Origin: Progne subis subis
Lineage: Eukaryota; Chordata; Aves; Passeriformes; Hirundinidae
Length of the DNA: 64,000 bases
NCBI GenBank assembly: GCA_022316685.1
Contig: JAKJHU010000039.1
Span: forward strand, 6,604,308 to 6,668,307
Direction of reading: 5' to 3'
The notes below the pieces were generated by a model. The model was given only the letters and a program-made list of their open reading frames with translations. It did no database searches and was not told where the DNA came from. The translations under genes were made by a program, and so were the position numbers. Of the stretch, positions 40,847 through 53,700 are shown in pieces; positions within the stretch are counted from its first letter, which is position 1, and each line of letters opens with the position of its first letter.

Positions 40847-41828
40847 TCTTCCTAATTTAATATTCTTTGGTCCTGTCTACTTAGAATTGTATCTTTCCTA
40901 GAAAGCTATACTTTCATCAGGATATATACAATCTCTTACATCATAAATCCATCATTGTTCAGTTTATACTAAGGCACTACAGCATCCCATTTATTACTGT
41001 TATATCTCTGTTTTGGAATTACGAAGTTGAACTGCATAATCATCAACTATCTAGAGAAAACATGGTTACATACTAAATGTTTTTGATTTTGGACAAAGAT
41101 GTAGATTAAATAAATGCCCTTTTTTTCCCCCCCTTAGTTCAGTTTCTGGACTGCAATTTGTTGAGAGCATTTTCTGTTCTCCTTGGTTTTGTACTCAAAC
41201 TCTCTAGATGCCACAATGTCAGGAAGAAAACTCATAAATATAGGCTGTACTTGACAATTGAGGCTCAGATTCAAAAGTTAAGTACACAAAGTAGAGTCAA
41301 TATATATAGAAATCATTCCCCCACAGAACTTTTATATGATCTCCAAACCTTCAGTTCTGACTTGCTATGTATTTGCTCTGTCTCATTGCATTTATGCAGG
41401 GCTCTTTGTCAATTGCTTTGCTGTGGATTTGATCAGTAATAACTATTTCCTCTTAATTAATCTATTTAATTTCCACTTTATTTTTGGCTACTGATGCATA
41501 ACTTAACCTCTACCTCATCCCAAAATTTTTACTTTCAGACAGCACAGATCTATGCTCTCCTACATACCCTAAGTTTTGTTGGCCTTTTCACATTTTTCTC
41601 TTTTCGTCTGCCTTTGACACATGCTAACAGATGTCAGTTAGTAGTCTACCCCTCTACCCCAATGCAGACAAGAAGCTGAACAGTCTTCATTCTCAGAAAG
41701 TGTACAACTGACATCATCATTAGCAACTGCCCTTCACAAATTTCCAAGCCAGTAGAAGTCTTTTCTCCTGACACCTTTTACAGCCTGGAAAAATCCTCCA
41801 TCAGTACTACCATCTGCTGCTTCCTCAC

Positions 41829-41904
41829 CTTTAGTCTTATGTCACCATTTCTGCATTGACTAGTGTTATACAGAGAGAACCTCATTATGTAATACTCAGA
41901 ATGA
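41829..41904 (-). other. Candidate internal exon, unknown gene
   Basis: A 76-nt minus-strand stretch follows a strong acceptor (TTATCATTTACTATTTTCAG) and precedes a near-consensus donor (CTAAAG/GTGAGGAAG). It is open for 25 codons, entering with 1 nt and leaving in phase 0, which is compatible with the phases of its candidate neighbours. The encoded peptide is not recognised. Confidence 0.2.
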
Positions 41905-44900
41905 CTGAAAATAGTAAATGATAAGATAAATCTTCTCCCTAATATTTTATAGCACTCCAACACTTTCCTGTCTCTTTTCCCACTTTTTAAATCTTCTTGT
42001 CAGATGGGACTCCCTTATAATAATTCAAATATTGGAAGAAATGAGACTTCCACTCAGCTATAACTTAACAAGTCAATTTCTTAGTTTTCTATTGCCTCTA
42101 TCTAATGAAAACACTACAGAATTTTACAAAACATTTGTGAGGAAATAAAAATTTTAGAACTTTGTATCTCATTCAATTATGATTATTCATACTTCTTGAC
42201 TAATTTTAATACCTAACTAACAATGGGATTACAAGGCAAAGTATTGGTACTTTTTCCCCTTCAGGAGAAAATTCTGTTTCTACATTACACTGTTAATTGT
42301 GTGCAACACTTGTATCATCCACAACTGTCACTACTGCAAAAATATAAATAACTTGCTCTGTTTACCGTTCTCTAATTCGCCTTAAAAAAACATTTTCACA
42401 AATTTTGTCCAATCCAAACTGGTTGTGTGCTTAACACACATATTTACAGTGTATGGAGAACTTTACCCACATACTCACCAGCAAAATGATTTTTTAAAAA
42501 AATGATTGGTGTCATTGCCTTATTATAGTCTAATCTAGTTATCATTTATTAATAGCAACATTTTCCAAACATGATTAAATACTGTTGTGAAACTGTAGAG
42601 TAATTTTTTTCCACTTTTTGTCTAGAAAACTTGATAGAATACCATTGTTCTAAAAAGTATGTCTATAATGCTACAAAAATAGTGACAGAAATGAAGGACA
42701 AGAGCCATGTGGACAACAGAGAAATGGTATGAAAGTTAGTTTCCTTCAAATCTGGTCTTTTATTCTACACCTTCTGTATTTGATAACTTTGAATTACAAA
42801 CTGGATGATAAAACTGCATTAACTTGAGGAGTTTGTGAGAACATTTTCCTGATAACAACTTCCAATTTTTCTGGCTGAAGATGAGAAAAAGCCTTTTATT
42901 TTGTAACTGCTGAGATATTAACAATCTTTGTTTGCATTCAGTTTATCATTCATGTGACTCTGAGTACTTCTGAGAGTCTCACAAATATGGTTCAATCTGT
43001 TATTTGCAGCTATTACACAGCTCAAAGAGTTGGATGGGATCAGCCCCTAGTGCACAAATACAGTTTTACTTCAGTTTAGGAATGCAGGTGGATGGACTAC
43101 TCGCTACCTGCAAACAGAAGATTGTTAGAGTGATCACTTGGAGAAAAGAAACATTAATTTTCCTCTTTCCTGAGAAATTAAAGCTTATCTGACATGTTCC
43201 AGGAAACAAACCAATGACTCAGCTACTCTGTATGGTACTGGTATCACCTGGAATGATTCACTAGAAAGCACAGAAATTGTATTCATCTGCACATTTATCT
43301 CAGAATTTTTAAAGGCCCCTCTTTGAAGGACAGTAGCATACTAAATTGACAAACAGGTTATATTTGCACAGTTTCATGTTAGCCTTATTATTAGAGTGTT
43401 GGATATGTTAATGAAAATAATTTAAAAAAGAATATCAAACTATTAAGATGAGAGGAGTTATTCAATTGTTCACAATGCTAGCAATTCATTAGGCTTTTTA
43501 CAACCACAGGATGTGGGTAGTTTGCTTATTTGTTGACTTAAATAAAGAAAATCTAAAATAACAATGGGTTAAATTAAACAATGGGTTTAATAGCCCATGG
43601 TTTCTCTATATGATGAAGATGAAGAGACAAATCTTCCATGAAGTTCCATCCACCATCAGAAGCTTCCAGTGGAGTGAAAAGCATGTGAACCAAGACTGCC
43701 TATCATGCATGGAAACTAATGCATGTGGTAAAGCCAAATTGCAGCATTTGAGCCATTTGTAGCTCCCAAGTAGCTCCGATTCTGCTCCCATTCTAGGGTG
43801 ACATTCCATGATCAAGGCAGTGGTGATACAGAGGTTTCTAGGAAGTAAAACAAGGGCTTACAGGCCTTGTGCATATTTCAGATTACTTTGTTGGGTCATC
43901 TTGGACACAATTGGACATCCACTACAGGTATCCTCTGTACATTGTTAACCAAGTCATTCTAAGCGGTTTGTAGTTTCTGACTTTTGACTCAATAAAGAAT
44001 GCAACCTATAGGGTCAGATTGTTTTCACTGACATTTTTTTCCTTGGATCTTAATGGGAACTTGATTTTTCTTTCACTGAATCTGATACTGCAATTACAAA
44101 GACACCACAAAATGCTTAATGGGAGAGAAAGGTACAACACAAAGTAAAAGGGAAATGCAAGTCTCATAAAATTTCCAAGATAACATTCAACAAGGCTCAT
44201 GAAAAGCTTCTAGGAAGGTAGATGGGGACCTTCATGGAACAGAGGATAATTCAGTAATAGTCATCTATTTGTAAATCATGGGTATAAAACAGATCTTACT
44301 ATGGGAATAAATGAGATTAGTAGTTATTTGTTTGGTTTTTTTTCCTGTCTAGTTCAGTAGTTCAATTCTATCAAATCTACCAAAATTATCTAATGAGCAA
44401 TAACATAACAGAAATTAACTATGGTCTTCCAATTAGGTTGATTTTGGATTATGTTTGGTTTGTTTGTTTCTTTGTTTTTGTGTGTTTTGAAACTCATTGT
44501 ACAAATCTACACCATAACAGTTGTTCGTGCCAGTGCTCACAGTTAAACATGCCCACAAAAAGAAGAAAAGAATGCACTTTTTGTTGCACTGACACTTCAG
44601 TATCCATCCAGTATAAGGATTTCTTCACACAAAATGAAGTAGGACAGTGGTGCAACTACTGAATGTCCACTACTAAGACAACAAGTATCTAAGTTACTGT
44701 GTATGTAATGTGTACATAATGCTATATGAAAGTGTTGGAGTTTCTTAACAGCTGAATAGGCACTGCTGAAGCAAAGAATGCAATTATGAAAGTTATCACT
44801 CCTGCATGCAGAAGTACAAAATGCGTACTGCTCACTAGAGTTCAGATACACACTTCTGTTATTATTACTTATACCATGTTTCCATCCTAGTCTGACTTTA

Positions 44901-45089
44901 AAACTAGTCCATTTTGATTGATTCCAAATATTTAGTCTTTAAAAAGGCACTGGTGTTTTTAAAGGAAGAAATATATATTTTCAAAATATTAATTTTTATT
45001 TGAAAATATTGTACATTATACTTTTAATTATTTTACAGTTCAAATTGTAAGGTGTGTTCTTTTTTGTTCAAGAATTTTAAAAGCAACTA
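41905..45089. other. Non-coding stretch
   Basis: AT-rich sequence without recognisable genes, transposons or long simple repeats. Confidence 0.55.
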
Positions 45090-45362
45090 ATTTAAATATG
45101 CAAAATTATCTTGAGTTGTTCATACGTGAACTTAAAAGCCATGCAACACAGGAAAATTAAGTAATTATGCCTCCAAGTTATTTACTGCAATTAAGCTCAT
45201 TTATCATATGCAAATTAGTGCAAACTGGTCTCATTAGTTACTAAATTACTCAATATGAGCTGAACAATGTAGCACTCCAGTTTGTAATGAAAAATCCCTG
45301 TAGAGGCAAGCAGTATCAATTAAGCTAATTTGCATATGCAAATATATTCACTAACTTTCCCT
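45090..45362. promoter_or_regulatory. Candidate conserved enhancer with POU/homeodomain sites
   Basis: This block has no repeats and an unusual density of transcription-factor words. A perfect 16-bp palindrome ATTTGCATATGCAAAT (45328-45343) is a double octamer site of the kind bound by POU-factor dimers. A single octamer ATGCAAAT lies at 45208-45215. The word CAATTAAGCT occurs twice (45188-45197 and 45317-45326), and several TAAT cores surround it. Such clusters are typical of vertebrate developmental enhancers. The regulatory role and the conservation are inferred from motif content only; no alignment was available. Confidence 0.45.
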
Positions 45363-45570
45363 TTTCTCTATATTTAGTTCTACATTTCCTGATCATAAGA
45401 AGACTATGGGGTTACTGACCCTTTTTCACACCTTCTCAATAGCAATGAAGTTACACAAAAAAATTCCAGAGGTCCTGAAAAATTAATGAAAATCTTGCTA
45501 ATTTTTACAACCAATTTAAGCCAAATTTTTAATAGTAGGTACCAGAAATATTTTTTTACTGGATTTAGTT

Positions 45571-45612
45571 GATAGACAGATAGATATATATATACATATA
45601 TATATATATATA
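45571..45612. repeat. (GATA)/(TA)n microsatellite
   Basis: Three GATA-type units lead into a TA repeat with one C interruption. Confidence 0.9.
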
Positions 45613-45998
45613 CAGAAATATAAAACAGAAGATATCTATTCTCATTATAACACCATTTTTCAGAAGAAAAAGAAAGTACAAGACAAGAAAAATAAAGCCC
45701 ATAATTTGGCAAATCAAAGATCTTGTCAAAGATTAATTAACATATTGCCATTTTCTACTTTTCTCCTCCACTACGTCCTACTCTACGATTCATAATTCAG
45801 GTGATTTTCCTTGGAATACATATAAAAGACATTACACTGACATAAAAATTCTGATGTAATAGTGTTTGAGCAATCATCTTTTGTGTGTCTTTTTTCCCAC
45901 AAGCAGAGAGTGGATAGTGCCTTTGGCTTCAAATCTACCACTGAGAATCTCTTCAGCATGATATCCAGCAATCAGCCATGGCTTGGAGATTTTTTTGA

Positions 45999-46212
45999 CA
46001 TAGAACCATGCAATTTTAGACTGATTCGGGTTAAAAGGGTCCTTAAAGATCACCTTGCTCCAACCTCCCTGTCATGGGCAGGGAACCTTTCACTAGACCA
46101 GGTTGCTTAGAGCCCCATCCAACCTGGCCTTGAACACTTCCCGGGATGGGACAGCCATAGATTCTCTGGGCAACCTGTGCCAGTGCCTCACTACCCTCAC
46201 AATGAGGATGTG
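45999..46212 (-). mobile_element. CR1 LINE fragment (3' part)
   Basis: The plus strand starts CATAGAACCATG and continues through motifs typical of the reverse complement of an avian CR1 3' end: a GGGTTAAAAGGGTCCTTAAA stretch, CTCCAACCTCCCTG, ATGGGCAGGG, and a conserved block around GAACACTTCCCGGGATGGG. The element therefore lies on the minus strand. It is 5'-truncated, as nearly all CR1 copies are, and ends where the sequence diverges after CCTCACAATGAGG. Divergence from the consensus as I remember it is moderate. Confidence 0.92.
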
Positions 46213-46620
46213 CACCAGTGTTGGATTTCATATGTAAACAAAGTATAAGCTTCTTTGTATATCTAGATTTGTACAAAAGAGAAATGCAAAGATGCACCCA
46301 GCCTACTCAAATGAAGCCCTTTAAAAGCAATAAATTTCCTTTTATCAGGGTTTTTAATTCAATTTTTTGTCCCTTAATTTATGTAAAGATAATAGTGAGT
46401 TGATTTTTTGGAGTTGATGAAGTCTGCCATTAAGAGAACAGAATTAACTGTATGAACTCCGTGCAAAAATGCTACCTCAGATCAAAATCAATAACTTTTT
46501 ATTTTTATTTTTCTCATGATGGGTAGAGTTTTCTATTTTCTGTACTTAACTTCATAGGGGATAAAACCTTTAGTACCCGTATAAGTCATCAATTAAACAG
46601 TATTTAAAAATTTGAGTCCA

Positions 46621-46648
46621 TAATAATAATAATCATCATCATCATCAT
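46621..46648. repeat. (TAA)n(TCA)n microsatellite
   Basis: Four TAA units run into five ATC units. Confidence 0.93.
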
Positions 46649-47632
46649 GGATGAAGGCATTCTTCATTCAATGATGACTAAGCCTTATATGTAAATACAT
46701 ATATTTAATATGTATGGGGACATGACTAATGTATATAATGTATACCTGCTTGTAGACTCAAAATGTAAAAATATCACAAGTTGTGACTTCATTTCTGTTT
46801 TTGTAATGTAATTTTAAAAAACTGTAACTACTATTCAAAAATCTACTGTATTATGCATATTTGTCTATCAATAAATATTGAAGTATCAAAATATTAAAAA
46901 GATTAGAGAGGCTCCTTAATTTCTGATCTTACATTTAACCCAGTTTTCAAAATATTAATAGCAAAAGGGATTACACAAACTATTAATTCAAATTCTTCAC
47001 ATAGCAGACTCTGAAATCAAAAGTCCCAAGGTATAATCAAGGTTGTTTACTTCACTTGCAAACAATACTTATCATGATACTTATTTGAAAATAATTTCTG
47101 TGAGTAGCAGACTAGGTGAGAACATGTTAGAACTGTATTCCACCACAGAATTTGCCCAATTGTTTTAAAAATCATCTTGTCTTCTGGTGATTATATTTCT
47201 ACCTATTAAACCACAAGACAGTACTTTGAAGTTCATTCTGACCTGTTTAGAAGTGGTGCATTTGAATGCATGACCCAGGTTTTCCTCAAAAAAGGGTTGA
47301 TTGCTCTGCTAAAATAAGACAAAATCATAACATCCCATGATAAACCTGTCACCACTATTAATTCATGTTGTCCTTTATCCATCATCAACTGTCTATCTCA
47401 CAAATATCAGAGTGGAAATTCCTATTCTCAACTGAGAGATTCATGGGAGTACTTTGATAAAAACATAATTTTCTTTGAAAAGGCCACACCTCAACCAATA
47501 TTCAATACCAGGCTGATGGTAATTTTGACTTAAAGTCCTCAGGTTTGAGTACAAGTGCAGTAGAGGGGGTTTTTTAGTAGTAGTATTATGAAGTTATATC
47601 CTGAAAACACCTTTATTTACCACAAATAAGTT

Positions 47633-47692
47633 TTAAAAAAACCCCAAACCCCTGCCTCCCCCCCAAAAGAAAACAACACAAAACCCCCCCTC
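47633..47692. repeat. A/C-rich low-complexity tract
   Basis: About 60 bp with A runs and several C runs of 4-7 on the plus strand. Confidence 0.85.
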
Positions 47693-49115
47693 AATGACTC
47701 ATAAGCGGAATCTAGTTAAAACAAGTATAATAGTCACTAATTGTTTTAATACACAGTAAGTGAAAAACTCAAATATCAAGTAGTTTTAAAAGCGGCCATC
47801 CTAGGTTTTTTTCATTTTCATCCATAAGAGTCACACTTAATACCTAAAGAGTGTAAATAAATCAGTCTCAATGAGGTTTTATTTATATATGAGTTATAAA
47901 TAATATTGTAAAAAAACATGCCTTTAGGATATGTAGTATATTTACACACTCAACATACTGACAAACTACATAAACTGAAGTATCAAAAAACTGCTAGTTC
48001 TTAATTTATTCTACATGTATGAGACAGCATAGTGGTGTTTCTACCTAATATGCAAACACAGTACTGTAGATACTGGTGCAGATCTCTGACATAGTAACTA
48101 CAACAAAAGTATTTGCTTACACAATCAAAAACTTGACCTCGACCTCTGCCAAGAGTGCACAACTAAGCAAATAATTTCATTCATGATTCTTGTTCCAAAG
48201 AGAAATTAATTCTACTAGTTAATTTAATGTTTTCCTGAAATTATCTTTGTTGCTATTCTGCATTAGTTACTTTATAAAGATGTGAAAATTCTGACATTAT
48301 CTATAGTGCTTTTGAATACCACAGCTGAGTTAGTGCAGAGAGATAGCTCTCAATCATTTCAAATTAAGTGGAATATTTCTCATGATAATATCCTAATTTA
48401 CCTCTCTCATACCTCTCAAAAGATAATACACCAGACAATATATTTGCATTGAGAAGCTGTGTACGTTGCTAAATAAGAGCAGTTATATTCAGTGCTACAC
48501 TCGGAAAAGACTGTGTGGGTTTCATTTCCATGGTGCTGGGTCTGCCTTACTGCAAAGTTCATCACATTTTCTTCTTAATTGCTTGTACTCCACATTAATC
48601 ACTTCAACCTAAGAAAGGTAGTAGTAACCCAGGCAAAATAAATCATGCACAAGAATGTTTCCATCAGGCCATTGTTTTTCAGTTGAGTCTTCCTGGACTA
48701 TGACGACTTGCGTCATGTGACAAACTTGTTTGACAAATACCAGATCAGTTTTCAGCCCAAAGCTCAGGACACCTATGAGGCACACTTCTATTAATTTTTT
48801 AATATCTGCAAATTGCCCCAAATTTGTGATATATAATTGTGACAATATCATGGATATCATGGAGAAAAGCAATACTCATAAACCAAAGTGGAGGAAAAAA
48901 ACCCTAAATTGCTACATGACAAAAGACAAATCACCAACACAAAATACTAGTTTGTACACACATTCACACAAATACATAAGTGCATTCTGCAAGCGAACAC
49001 CTAATGTAAAATTCTAAACAACAAAATATTCTGATTCAGCTAAAATAACCCTCGCCTTCCCTCTCATTAACAATTTCCCAAATATGGACTTTCAAAATAG
49101 AAGAAATATGAGCAT

Positions 49116-49135
49116 AAAAAAAAAAAAAAAAAAAA
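49116..49135. repeat. Poly-A run (20)
   Basis: Uninterrupted A run. Confidence 0.95.
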
Positions 49136-49237
49136 TCTCATCAATATAAGTTCTGACAACAAAACTATTCAAATTCAAAATACAGAAATATGACCAGGTA
49201 GATATTTTGATTTTTCTTGGAAAAGCCATTTTTTTAC

Positions 49238-49314
49238 CTGTAAAATATGACTTCCCAAATGTGATTCAAATACTTCAATGGCAAGGGCACTGGGACTTCT
49301 CCTGCGCTGGGCAC
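49238..49314 (-). other. Candidate internal exon, unknown gene
   Basis: A 77-nt minus-strand stretch lies between the acceptor GTTTTTTATTCAGTTATAG and the donor TTTACAG/GTAAAAAA. It is open, entering with 2 nt of a split codon and leaving in phase 0. It reads [19 protein letters not shown] followed by HILQ, which looks protein-like, but I cannot assign a family. Its entering phase matches the leaving phase of the candidate at 50555-50749. Confidence 0.25.
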
Positions 49315-50554
49315 CTATAACTGAATAAAAAACAGTTATGTTGTAAGGTCTACCCATTCATTTCTCATGCATCCTCATCACTGACATTAACTCTTTAAAT
49401 GTTTTGCATCTTAATACACCTGTGTTAATTTAAATTTTGCCTTCTACATAATATATAAATTTGGTTATTTAATATGCAATTTAAGACTCAAATTTGTAGG
49501 ATAAAAAAAGAAATTTTTAAAAACCAATCTATTTAAATGTCCAATGAATCTGGAAATTAATTGTTTGTTCAGATATATCTCAAATCCCTGTGGGTTTACG
49601 GTGATGAAAACATGCAGAATTTAGTGAAAAATACCATTGAAGAAGAGGTGACACATATTGTAAATGTTTTGAAATGTGGGATTAAGGACTGAATATTACT
49701 CATGAATTAGGACGTTTATTCTACTAGTTTATCTGAGAGGTTTGTCTGAACATATTATTTGAAACTGAAATGAAATAAACTCAACATTAAAAAGCCAACA
49801 TTTGTAAATACATCTAGTATTCAAAATAAAGATCTCAGTGTAGAGAAGTATTTTAGTATCTCAGGCATCCACGCTGGTTGCTGGAATAGGTACTGGAAAC
49901 TTCAGCTTCTAAATTATATAGTTTAAAAGTACAAAGTGAGTAATAGACTATTATGCTTCAAAGGCAGCAGTGACTACAAAAAAGGCTGAGAAATCAAAAA
50001 CTAATATTCAGTTAAACTCTATATGTCAGGGACACAAAGCTAGATATTAAGTCTGCATATAACCAAATGTATCCATCTACTACTATAAGCTGAGGTTTCC
50101 TCTTAGGCCTAGGCTACCTTTCCCACATGATCAGAGAAAGCCAGAGCACAGAAAAGACAGCACACGGCTGCAAGAAAATTCTTTTCCTGTCATTGTGACA
50201 AAACCAGGCATATCCATAGCAGAGAGAAGAGGTAAAGTTCATTCTGCACCCTTCTAAAGTGTGTACAAAAACATTTACACCCAAGACCCTGATGAGAGAC
50301 TAATGCCTCTGAAACCATCACAGCACTAATCCATCTTTATGTATTGCTGTCTTTACAATATATGAAAAGAAAAATGAAATATCAAGGGTCCACTAAAACA
50401 AGCAGAATGAACGACTGCCATTACTGAACCGGCCAATTTAACACCAACGGGAACAAAATATGGAGCAACCATTTCTTAGTCTTCCATGATACTGGCTGCC
50501 AAACATGATATCAGTAGGAAAAGATAAATGCCAAGTAATGATAGTCATATTGAC

Positions 50555-50749
50555 CTGAAAATGTAATATCATTTCTTATTGATGTTTCATGTAATTTCCT
50601 TGCAGGAAATTCTAAGCTATTTATACTGGGCAAACGGGTGGCTTCATTGCTAATAGATTCAGGCAATAGCTCATAATTACAAATGGAGACTGCTGTAGAG
50701 CTGGTATTTTCTAAGTCCTCCTTGTTTCTCATATTCAAGGACATAGACA
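50555..50749 (-). other. Candidate internal exon, unknown gene
   Basis: A 195-nt minus-strand stretch is open for 64 codons between an acceptor region (GATTTTTCTTTCAAGATATTAG, with a nearer alternative AG in the same frame) and the donor TTTTCAG/GTCAATAT. The reading is serine-, asparagine- and glutamate-rich, like a disordered segment. No domain is recognised. Confidence 0.2.
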
Positions 50750-53700
50750 CTAATATCTTGAAAGAAAAATCTTCAAGACTGTTTTTCTTAGAAAAAATTT
50801 AGCTTTAGTTGTGGGACTAAACAAAATATATAGCACTGTAGAGATTTTCAGTATTCTGCTCATGATTGCTGTCAGCATGATGCTTTGTACAGTTATTTCA
50901 TTTATAATCTATCAGAAACAAAAAAGCAAATTAAGCTTGGTCTTGCTAGATATTGTTTCATAGTAGTCTCCATAAGAGCCTTGTAAAGACCAAAAAAAAC
51001 ACCCAAGCTGTAAACCTGCAATACTTCCCTGATATTCCTTCAGGTCCCTTCATCCATCTAGCCTGTGTCATATTTTCCACACATTGTCTGAACACACCAC
51101 CATTTGGAATTTATGTTCAATTAATTTTCTGTTTCCTGCCCATATCCTTACCTTACTGTCCTCTACTGTTTAAAAGTGTATCCATTACTTATTGAATCCA
51201 AATCTGTGATGTCAATTGAAGGGCTTTTAGCATTTTAGTGTCATAATTTGAATGAAGTGCCTGAAGTCAGTGCAACACTCCTTAAAATAGTATCGTGAAT
51301 CTTAAATGACACTCACAGGTACATCATCTGTCCTTCACAATTGGGACCATCAGTTCTATACCTCAAATGAAATCACTTTAACGTCAGTGAGTTAACTAGA
51401 AAACAAGAGAAGGTCAGATCTTAGCTTTAAAATTTGTCAATTAAATCCTCTATCAATGACTGCATACTTGTGGCTACTATATATGTAGACAAATATCTTG
51501 TAGTACTTTCATGCCATTCAGTTCACTGACATTTTTATAGCCCTAGAACTCTTGGATTTGTGTGTCCTGCTCTTAGTCAGGTGATGACAGTTTCTAGTTT
51601 TAAAACCACGATAATCAGTTACACAAAAAACTATTATGTTTCTGGTAGCCATGCTGCAACTCTTTTCTGATAAATTAATAAATATTAAATATGCATCTTT
51701 GTTCATGCATTTCAATAACTATCATTCTTCATATTTTGAAGAATGAAAAAAAAATATTGAGATGAATATAGAACAAGAGAAATGTAAATTATTTGATCAT
51801 CTGTATTCATTGTCTTATTATTTTACTTACTTGAGCTTTCAAGTTTTCTTGATACCTATTTGCAGCAGAAGAAATATGCCATTTTGGCATACCACATTGA
51901 TACCTTTCAGAAATATGGCAATCTCACAGTCCAGTCACAGCAGAAAACCTCTTGTTTGTATTGAATGAATTGTTGGCTTACCAATAGATGAAAGGAAGAC
52001 ATAGAATGAAATGTTTCGATTAAGCAGGCCCAAAATTATTTTATTCTAAAATTTCAAAACATAAACTATAAATACTGAACTTGCTTCCATCACACAAGCT
52101 ACAGCTAGTCATCTAAATCTCTCATCCTGTGGATGGAACCATCAGCAATCACAGCTCAGCCACTCACAGAAAACTTGAAAAGCAAGAGATTTAAGATTTA
52201 TTTCACAACATCTATAAATCAAAGTAGCTCAGCAACCTTCAAAGACTTAAAGGTGTGGATGCACATCTTTTTAAAAAAAAATGTGGATTCCCTTTCAAAT
52301 GCAGACTCTCTACCAAAACAAAATACTGAATGCATGAAATAAATTTCTTCTTTTGAGTTACAGGAAGCAGGGGGAATGAAGATGTGGAGAAGGCTGAAGA
52401 ATGTGTACCAAACTGCAGAAGGAACCACAATGGAAACAAATTCCAAACCCAGGTTAAATTCTTCCAAGCTTCTCCTATTCTAGTGGTATGAACAAACATC
52501 TCTGAACAGACTTTTTCACATGTCATATTTTGAATTGCCTACATTTAGTTGACAACATTTAACACTTGAATGCACAAATTAATCAAAAAGTTGGCTGAAA
52601 CAATATTTGTTCTAAATATTGACTTTTAATAGTGACAAGAAGATAAAAAGATTGCTTTCACATGTGCACTTTGTAGTGCTGGAGCAGAAGAATCTGTTGT
52701 CGAAAATGTTTTACTTTCCATGGCATTGGACTATGACCTTTACTATCCAAACTGACATGTCTATTCCTGCCACAAGATTATTCCATAAAAAACCCATTCT
52801 AACTGTTCACAAGTTCCTCTTTAAAATTCCTCCCTCAATGGCTAATCTGGCTATACATGAGGTGAAGGAGGAACCACCTCCCTTTCAGAGTGTCTTGGGG
52901 GCAGTCGAACCATGCTTGATGCAACCTCAAGAGCATTTGCAATTGTGCTACAAAAAGTGGGAAACTGTGGAAAAGAAAAACGTAGACTGCCTACCAAAGA
53001 TTTTTATGCATTGTGAAGAGGAAGGATTTCCTTTTAAACACAGTTCTAAGGTGTGGGAGCACAGACCAAAGACTGATCACTGTGGTTTTCTACTGGTAAA
53101 GACAGAGTTCTAATAAAGCAGAAGCAGTATTCTTTGATCACTAGGAATGGAAGAGTAGAACACGAGCATAATAATCACTTTCCCCTAAAAAACTTCTGTG
53201 AGACTTTGGATGACACTCCTCAATATAAACTGTTTTTGTGGAAAGTTTTGGAAAATTCAGACAAAGAGGTTGTTTTAATAATCGTTCAAAAACTAAACTG
53301 AACTTTTTGATTAATTTCCCTTAACCGTTATTTACTCCTAAAAGCTTTTTCTCAACTAGTCTCAAAGTCCTTATATTTTTTATTCAATTTTGTTGATTTT
53401 TTGTACGGTTAGAAGCAGAGGCAGACCTAGGGCCACCATGCTACAACCTTTTAGACAATCTGCTGTCTTGAAGAATTATAAAAAAGCAGAGCTCATCTTG
53501 AAGAGCTCTAATTAAGACTTGCTAATAAAGCCGAACTCTAGCTAGCAAAGCCTGAGCAGATGTAAATATGAAAGTTTATAAACACCACACAAAAAAAAAA
53601 AAATTACCAGCTTTGTTCACAAAATATGTAACCATATCAGGCTAATCACATAGCAGCTTCACATAGGGTTGGGTAATATTTTTGCCCATAGGTATCAACA

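Larger units (their letters stand above)
46213..49115. other. Non-coding stretch
   Basis: Contains simple repeats and a minus-strand 87-codon frame (48609-48872) whose splice signals are weak. No gene is recognised. Confidence 0.55.

Noticed and set aside
48609..48872. 87-codon minus-strand frame with a protein-like central part
   Set aside because: The available AG acceptors have no pyrimidine tract, the only downstream GT is weak, and the phase does not fit neighbouring candidates. Probably chance.
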